Origin: Amycolatopsis sp. WAC 01376 | Lineage (GTDB): Bacteria > Actinomycetota > Actinomycetes > Mycobacteriales > Pseudonocardiaceae | Direction: 5' to 3' | DNA: 64,000 nt | Assembly (NCBI RefSeq): GCF_003947415.1 | Contig: NZ_QHKL01000009.1 | Span: forward strand, 248,001-312,000 | Part shown: positions 59,128 through 64,000 of the stretch, in pieces | Layout: every line of letters starts with the position of its first letter | How positions within the stretch are numbered: the first letter of the stretch is position 1 | Program-made: the position numbers and the translations under genes | Notes under the pieces: model-generated | The model's input: the letters and a program-made list of their open reading frames with translations, nothing else | Databases searched by the model: none | What the model was told of the DNA's origin: nothing

Positions 59128-60525
59128 TCACTTGAGCGCGACCAGGGTCGGACCGCGTTGCTCCAGCAGCACCGGACCGACCGACGAGAGCACCACCGGG
59201 CCGGTGTAGCCACGCCTGTCGACACCGACGGTGCGGATGGTGGCGCCGGTCGTCTCGTCGAGCACGGCGAGCCCGCCCTGGATGGGCACGACCAGCTGTT
59301 CCCCGAAGGTGACGCCGGGGCCGGCGGAGTTCTTCAGCGTCCAGCGCGGCGTGAGGTCGTCGCGCGAGAACGCCATGGTCTTCGAGCCGGTGAACCAGTA
59401 GACGCCCTGCGCGGTCCACGCGGTCGTCATGACGCCGCCCACCGGGTCCTGCGTGATGTCCGCGTCGGGCACGTCGAGCGGGTACGCCGCCTTCTGGAGG
59501 CCGTCGCCGCCGTAGATGACCAGCAGTTTCTGTTCGGGCAGCACGATCAGCGCCAGATCGCCGGACATCGCGACGATCTTCGCGTTCTTGCCGGCGAGCA
59601 CGGTGCTGTAGTCGACCTTCGGGTCGTCGGCCTCGTCGTTGGTCGCGCGGTAGACGGTGAAGCGGTCGGCCGGGTCGCCAGGGCAGCGCTCGATCACGCC
59701 GATCTTGCCTGCCGCGGCGGCCACCGTGCCGTAGGTGCAGCCGGTCCTCGGCTGCTTGTTCGGGTTCACGATGGCGGGGACCTGGCCGTATTCCATGCTC
59801 TTGACCAGGTCGTCGCGCCAGGTGTTCAGCAGTTTCGTGCCGGTCGTGGTGACGTGCGATCCGTCGACGACCAGCCGGGTCCCGAGTTCGGCGTCGCCGT
59901 TGCGCTGCGCCGTGCGGCGCCCGGTGCCGGCGTCGAGCTGGGTGACTTCACTGCAGCCGGTGTCCTTGCGGTACACCGCGTCCACCTTGATCCCGGCGAG
60001 CGCGACCGTGCACAGTTCGAGATCGCGGGAATAGCGCCACCGGACGTCACCGGTGTACGGATCCCGGCCGAGTACCTCGCCCTTGTCCGCGGTGACGACG
60101 CTGTTGGCCTCGCCGATCGGGACGGGTGTCGACGAACTCGGTGCCTGCCACAGTTCGGTCAGCGAGCCGGGCACTTCCGACGGCGCGGGCGGGAGCCCGG
60201 GCGGCATGGTGTTGGCAACCTGCGCGACGGTCGCCGCGTTGTCGCTGTTCACGCCGATGACGACGCCGGTGACGGCGACGACCACCCCGATCGCCGCGGC
60301 GAGCATACGATCCCTCGTGCGGTTCCACGGCGAGCGCCGGGCGCGTTTCCCGCCCAGCGGTGGCTCGGTGGCCACCGCCGCGGCGGGTTCGGCGTCCAGC
60401 ACGTCTTCCGTGCCGATCGCGTTTTCGGCCGTCTGCGGTTCGGCACCGCTCGACGGCTGTTCGGGATCGGCGGGCACGGGCCGCGCCGGTTCGTCGTCCG
60501 GCGCGGCGTCCCAGCGTTCGCTCAC
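59128..60525 (-). CDS. Membrane-anchored PQQ-type beta-propeller protein (Rv3212-like)
   Basis: 465 residues: an acidic cytoplasmic head with RSPWNRTRDRMLAAAIG, one membrane helix (about 73-92) and an exported beta-propeller of about 350 residues with repeated W/GxV strands, two Cys pairs. Lies directly downstream of the helicase gene on the same strand, as for M. tuberculosis Rv3211/Rv3212. Function unknown. Confidence 0.85.
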   Translation of the reverse strand: MSERWDAAPDDEPARPVPADPEQPSSGAEPQTAENAIGTEDVLDAEPAAAVATEPPLGGKRARRSPWNRTRDRMLAAAIGVVVAVTGVVIGVNSDNAATVAQVANTMPPGLPPAPSEVPGSLTELWQAPSSSTPVPIGEANSVVTADKGEVLGRDPYTGDVRWRYSRDLELCTVALAGIKVDAVYRKDTGCSEVTQLDAGTGRRTAQRNGDAELGTRLVVDGSHVTTTGTKLLNTWRDDLVKSMEYGQVPAIVNPNKQPRTGCTYGTVAAAAGKIGVIERCPGDPADRFTVYRATNDEADDPKVDYSTVLAGKNAKIVAMSGDLALIVLPEQKLLVIYGGDGLQKAAYPLDVPDADITQDPVGGVMTTAWTAQGVYWFTGSKTMAFSRDDLTPRWTLKNSAGPGVTFGEQLVVPIQGGLAVLDETTGATIRTVGVDRRGYTGPVVLSSVGPVLLEQRGPTLVALK

Positions 60526-60560
60526 GTGCCCCTAGCTCCCCACGTCGAGGTCTGAAGCTC

Positions 60561-62288
60561 TCAGTCTGCCGACGCAGGTGTATCAGAAGTCGCCGAGGGA
60601 CGGCGACGGCGACGGCGGCGAGCCGGACGCTCGGCGCTGTCGCCTGCCTCCTTCTCGACCGCCGGGCCGCTGACCTCGGGGCTCGGCTTCGCGGCGCCGC
60701 GGCTGCGGCGACGGGCCCGCGTGCGGCCCTCCGAAGAGGCTTCGGCCGCTTCGCCCTCGGTGCCTTCCGCCGAAGCGTCCGCGGCCTCGGTCGTGTCGGT
60801 CGCGTTCGCGCCGCCACGGGTCCGCTTGCGCGGCGTGCGGTTGCGCTTGCGGGGCGCTTCTTCTTCGTCCTTCGGGCCCTGGCTCGGGCCCTGTCCGCGG
60901 CCGCGGCGCTTGCCGCCCAGGTCTTCTTCGACCTCGGCCGAAAGACCGGCGCGGGTCCGCTTCGACAGCGGGAGGCGCCCGGTGGTGCCCTCGGGGATGC
61001 CCAGGTCGCTGAACAGGTGCTTCGACGACGAGTACGTCTCGGCGGGCTCGGGCATGTCGAGCCCGAGGAGGTCCGAGATCATCTTCCAGCGCGGCGTTTC
61101 GTCCCAGTCGACGAGGGTGATCGCGACACCGGTGCGCCCGGCGCGGCCGGTGCGGCCGATCCGGTGGACGTAGTTCTTCTCGTCCTCCGGCGTCTGGTAG
61201 TTGATCACGTGCGTGACGTCGTCGATGTCGATACCGCGGGCGGCGACGTCGGTGGCGACCAGCACGTCGACCTTGCCGGCGCGGAACGCGCGCAGCGCCT
61301 GCTCGCGGGCACCCTGGCCCAGGTCACCGTGCACGGCGGCGGCCGCGAAGCCGCGCTCGACGAGCTCGTCGGCGACCTTCTGCGCGGTGCGCTTGGTGCG
61401 GGTGAAGATCATCGTCAGGCCACGGCCCTCGGCCTGCAGCGCGCGGGCGATCAGCTCGGGCTTGTCCATCGAGTGCGCCCGGTAGACGAACTGGGTGGTG
61501 CGCTCGTGGATCGCGCCGGCGTCGTTCTCCTCGGCGCGGATGTGCGTCGGCTGGGTGAGGAACGTGCGGGCCAGCGTGATGATCGGACCCGGCATGGTCG
61601 CCGAGAACAGCATCGTCTGGCGCTTGTCCGGGACCATCCGCAGGATGCGCTCGATGTCGGGCAGGAAGCCCAGGTCGAGCATCTCGTCGGCCTCGTCCAG
61701 CACCAGACCGCGGACCTTGCCCAGCACCAGGTGCTTCTGCTCGGCCAGGTCCAGCAGGCGGCCCGGGGTGCCGATGACGACGTCGACGCCGCTGCGGAGC
61801 GCCGCGATCTGCGGCTCGTAGGGGCGGCCACCGTAGATGGCCAGTGTGCGGATGCCGAGGTGCTTGCCCGCGCCCTTGAGGTCGTTCGCGACCTGGACGC
61901 ACAGCTCACGGGTCGGCACGACGACCAGCACCTGCGGGGTGCCGTCGCCGGGGACCTCGACGCGGTGCAGCAGCGGGACACCGAAGCCCAGCGTCTTGCC
62001 CATGCCCGTGCGGGCCTGGCCGATCAGGTCGTCGCCGGCCATGGCCAGCGGCAGCGTCAATGCCTGGATGGCGAAGGTGCGCTCGATCCCGGCCTCGCTC
62101 AGCGCCTTCACGATCTCCGGCTTGACGCCGAAGGAAGCGAAGGAGGGGGCTTCGGGTTCCACCGGTGCGCCCGCCTGCAGCGGGTGCGACACGTCGAGCG
62201 CCGCCGGGCCTGACTCGCTGTGCTCCAGCGCGACGGCCTCCGGAACGCCGGTGGGGTTGTCTTCGGGCGTGTTTTCGTTCGTGGTCAG
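60561..62288 (-). CDS. rhlE: DEAD-box RNA helicase, possible CTG start
   Basis: Full set of helicase motifs: Q motif (FASFGVKPEIVKAL, AIQ), I (ARTGMGKT), II (LDEADEML), III (SATMP), VI (HRIGRTGRAGRTG), then an Arg/Lys/Glu-rich tail of about 160 residues. From the first GTG at 62192 it is 543 residues, but that GTG has no ribosome site. An in-frame CTG at 62288 lies 8 bases after GAGAGG and gives 575 residues beginning TTNENTPEDNP. I use the CTG with caution; the interval 62193-62288 is the uncertain part. Confidence 0.88.
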   Translation of the reverse strand: MTTNENTPEDNPTGVPEAVALEHSESGPAALDVSHPLQAGAPVEPEAPSFASFGVKPEIVKALSEAGIERTFAIQALTLPLAMAGDDLIGQARTGMGKTLGFGVPLLHRVEVPGDGTPQVLVVVPTRELCVQVANDLKGAGKHLGIRTLAIYGGRPYEPQIAALRSGVDVVIGTPGRLLDLAEQKHLVLGKVRGLVLDEADEMLDLGFLPDIERILRMVPDKRQTMLFSATMPGPIITLARTFLTQPTHIRAEENDAGAIHERTTQFVYRAHSMDKPELIARALQAEGRGLTMIFTRTKRTAQKVADELVERGFAAAAVHGDLGQGAREQALRAFRAGKVDVLVATDVAARGIDIDDVTHVINYQTPEDEKNYVHRIGRTGRAGRTGVAITLVDWDETPRWKMISDLLGLDMPEPAETYSSSKHLFSDLGIPEGTTGRLPLSKRTRAGLSAEVEEDLGGKRRGRGQGPSQGPKDEEEAPRKRNRTPRKRTRGGANATDTTEAADASAEGTEGEAAEASSEGRTRARRRSRGAAKPSPEVSGPAVEKEAGDSAERPARRRRRRRPSATSDTPASAD

Positions 62289-62622
62289 GGTGCTCGCCTC
62301 TCTCGTGACCAGCGCGCACTGCCCTGGTCACCGATCGACACTCGACCACGAAAATTCGCTCGGGCTCCGCGCTACTGGCGCTGAAGCGGCCCTTCGTGGG
62401 AATGCCGCAGGATGGCGTGCACGCACATCATTCTTGCGCTGATCGGGGCCGCACCGGCTGTCCTTCAGCCGCAGCAGCGTCCCGATCCGGGACGGATGAT
62501 CCGTCGTATCCGGCCGCCAGTCTACCTGATCTGCGGTTTTTCGATAGACCCCGCCGCGCCGACGAAGGTGGGATCGGTCTCTTCCCGTCCGGCCGGGTGT
62601 GTTCGGCGATACCCTTTCCGCC
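62289..62622. other. Divergent promoter region, rhlE/ferritin-like gene
   Basis: 334 bp with no supported gene, no dispersed palindrome and no clear operator. It must hold both promoters. Confidence 0.6.
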
Positions 62623-63276
62623 GTGACGGAGGCAAAGCAGATCAGCGAGGGCGTAGTCGATTTGCTCGGCGTACTCGCCTACGGGGAATTGTCCGCATTC
62701 GATCGCCTGGCCGAGGACGCGCGCACCGCGCCGACACTGTCCGGCCGGGCCGCGCTGGCGTCCATGGCGGCCGCCGAGATCGGGCACTACGACCTGCTCA
62801 CCAAGCACCTCGCGGGGCACGGCGTCGCGATCGAAGACGCCATGAGGCCCTTCGTCGGGCACATCGACGCCTGGCACGCCTCCACGGCGCCGCGCTCCTG
62901 GCTCGAGTCACTGGTGAAGGCCTACGTCGGCGACGGGCTCGCGGCGGACCTCTACCGCGAGATGGCCAGCTGGCTCGACCCCGAAACCAAGGATCTGGTG
63001 CTCACCGTGCTCGCCGACACGGGACATTCCGCGTTCGCCGAACGCGAAGTCGCGGCCGGGATCGAGGCCGACCCGAAGGCGCGGGACAAACTCGCGCTGT
63101 GGGGCCGCCGCCTGCTGGGCGAGGCGTTGACGCAGGCCCAGTACGTCGTCGCCGAGCGGGACGGGCTCGCCGAGCTGATCGTCGAAGGCTCCGGCGACCT
63201 TTCGGGAATCGCCGCCCTGTTCCGCCGGTTGCAGCAGGGGCACACCAAACGCATGCAGGTGCTGGGGCTCGGCTGA
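62623..63276 (+). CDS. ferritin-like diiron fold protein (Rv3210c-like)
   Basis: 217 residues, all-helical. Possible diiron ligands: Glu in YGELSAF and the ExxH pair in AAEIGHYDLL, with a second pair in the later helices. Resembles the MiaE-like fold but no tRNA hydroxylase role is shown. GTG at 62623. It lies 59 bp before DUF3107. Confidence 0.82.
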   Translation: MTEAKQISEGVVDLLGVLAYGELSAFDRLAEDARTAPTLSGRAALASMAAAEIGHYDLLTKHLAGHGVAIEDAMRPFVGHIDAWHASTAPRSWLESLVKAYVGDGLAADLYREMASWLDPETKDLVLTVLADTGHSAFAEREVAAGIEADPKARDKLALWGRRLLGEALTQAQYVVAERDGLAELIVEGSGDLSGIAALFRRLQQGHTKRMQVLGLG

Positions 63277-63335
63277 CGTCTCTTCGGCTAGCCTTGGCAG
63301 GCCAGTAGTTTCGAACTTTCAAGCGGAGGTCCCAC

Positions 63336-63566
63336 GTGGAGGTCAAGATCGGCATCAAGGACACGCCGCGAGAGCTCGTGGTGTCCAGCAACCAGTCGCC
63401 CGACGAGGTCGAGGAACTGGTCGCGAACGCCTTGAGGGCCGGCGACGGGATCTTCCGCCTCGACGACGAGAAGGGCCGTAAGTACATCGTGCCCACCGAC
63501 CGGATCGCCTACGTCGAGATCGCGCCGTCAGACGTTCGCAAGGTCGGCTTCGCTGTTGGTGGCTAA
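63336..63566 (+). CDS. DUF3107 protein (Rv3208A/TB9.4-like)
   Basis: 76 residues: MEVKIGIKDTPRELVVSS, then DDEKGRKYIVPTDRIAYVEI. Compact beta/alpha protein known in mycobacteria only as TB9.4. GTG with GGAGG 8 bases upstream. Confidence 0.9.
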   Translation: MEVKIGIKDTPRELVVSSNQSPDEVEELVANALRAGDGIFRLDDEKGRKYIVPTDRIAYVEIAPSDVRKVGFAVGG

Positions 63567-63680
63567 CCCGATCGGGTTGTAGTCGGATGTCACAGTGGCG
63601 TCACCGCCGCGTCTCAGCCAGCTCTCAGATTTGATCGTCACGCTAAGGCGGGGACGGCAGGGGGCTAGCCGAGAAATGAG

Positions 63681-64000
63681 GTGGACGGCGTCACTGTGAT
63701 GGACCGCGCGCTGGTCGACGGCGTGCGTACAGTTCCCGAACAAGGCAAGCGGGCCGCTGGGCGGCTGACCGGCATCGACGTCGCCCGCGGCCTGGCCGTC
63801 CTCGGCATGTACGCGGTGCATGTCGGCCCCGATCCCGCCAAAGGCGGCGTCGGGGTGCTGTTCAAACCGTTCGAAGGCCACTCCGCGGCGTTGTTCGCGG
63901 TATTGGCCGGGGTCTCGATCGCGCTGATGTCCGGCGGACGCCGCCCGAAACTGGGCCGCGACCGGACGCGCGTCGCACTCAAGCTGGCGACCCGGGCACC
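63681..64000 (+). CDS. Membrane acyltransferase-like protein, truncated by window end
   Basis: At least 106 residues in frame to the edge. The start could be GTG 63681 or ATG 63699. Reads RLTGIDVARGLAVLGMYAVHVGP, then FEGHSAALFAVLAGVSIALM, the opening of the DUF418/heparan-alpha-glucosaminide acetyltransferase-type membrane family. No stop within the window. Confidence 0.75.
   Translation, partial: MDGVTVMDRALVDGVRTVPEQGKRAAGRLTGIDVARGLAVLGMYAVHVGPDPAKGGVGVLFKPFEGHSAALFAVLAGVSIALMSGGRRPKLGRDRTRVALKLATRA

Overview
The window is a contiguous piece of a high-GC actinobacterial chromosome. Genes are dense, GTG and TTG starts are common, and many neighbours overlap by 4 bp (ATGA or GTGA). Gene order matches parts of the Mycobacterium tuberculosis map as I remember it: gpgS / Rv1209-like / tag / DUF3117 (Rv1208-1211), then methyltransferase / sigE / rseA / htrA / tatB / mrp / DUF1003 / MgtE-CBS / DUF4190 / Rv1234-like / lpqY-sugABC / corA (Rv1220c-1239c), and at the right end the rhlE / Rv3212 / Rv3210c / DUF3107 group. 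Mycobacterial features such as PE/PPE genes are absent. Together with abundant palindromic intergenic repeats this suggests Pseudonocardiaceae, most likely Amycolatopsis; the genus is an inference.

Layout. 1-14.7 kb: plsC and gpgS; a cydABDC cytochrome bd operon; a PadR regulator followed by three tandem HAAS-domain membrane proteins that run by stop/start overlaps into a DivIVA-domain protein, an SRPBCC protein and tag; a crotonase; DUF3117; leucyl aminopeptidase; a PAP2 phosphatase. 14.7-26.3 kb: a LysR/MFS pair, an O-methyltransferase, the sigE-rseA cell-envelope stress module with a visible SigE-type promoter, htrA, tatB, mrp, DUF1003, an MgtE-N/CBS protein and an APH(6)-like kinase. 26.3-35.2 kb: an SPFH protein, three tandem DUF4190 proteins, an acyl-CoA dehydrogenase, an Rv1234-like protein and the lpqY-sugA-sugB-sugC trehalose importer. 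35.6-43.8 kb: a transporter, a MarR regulator and a six-gene CoA-dependent catabolic operon, with two near-identical putative MarR operators. 43.9-56.4 kb: a secreted NLP/NPP1-type protein, PspC, a lipoprotein, a TetR/DHA2 efflux pair with a putative operator, a ParB-like/metallophosphoesterase pair, corA with a 38-residue membrane peptide, MaoC, DUF2332, a Nudix hydrolase, a 53-residue peptide with a PH-like membrane protein, a PHP phosphoesterase and MarC. 57-64 kb: a RecB-like nuclease, membrane proteins, a beta-propeller protein, a DEAD-box helicase, a ferritin-like protein, DUF3107 and a truncated membrane acyltransferase.

The most unusual feature is not a gene. At least seven families of dispersed palindromes fill gene 3' junctions: nine copies of a 17-bp element (AGCAAAGGTCCCTTGCT or its complement) and about a dozen 45-60 bp near-perfect hairpins whose arms are themselves quasi-palindromic. 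They occupy 8 of the 13 convergent junctions I counted and none of the 14 divergent ones. In two genes (an MFS transporter and a PAP2 phosphatase) they lie inside the coding sequence and encode a loop or C-terminal tail. No tRNA, rRNA, CRISPR array, insertion sequence or prophage was seen.
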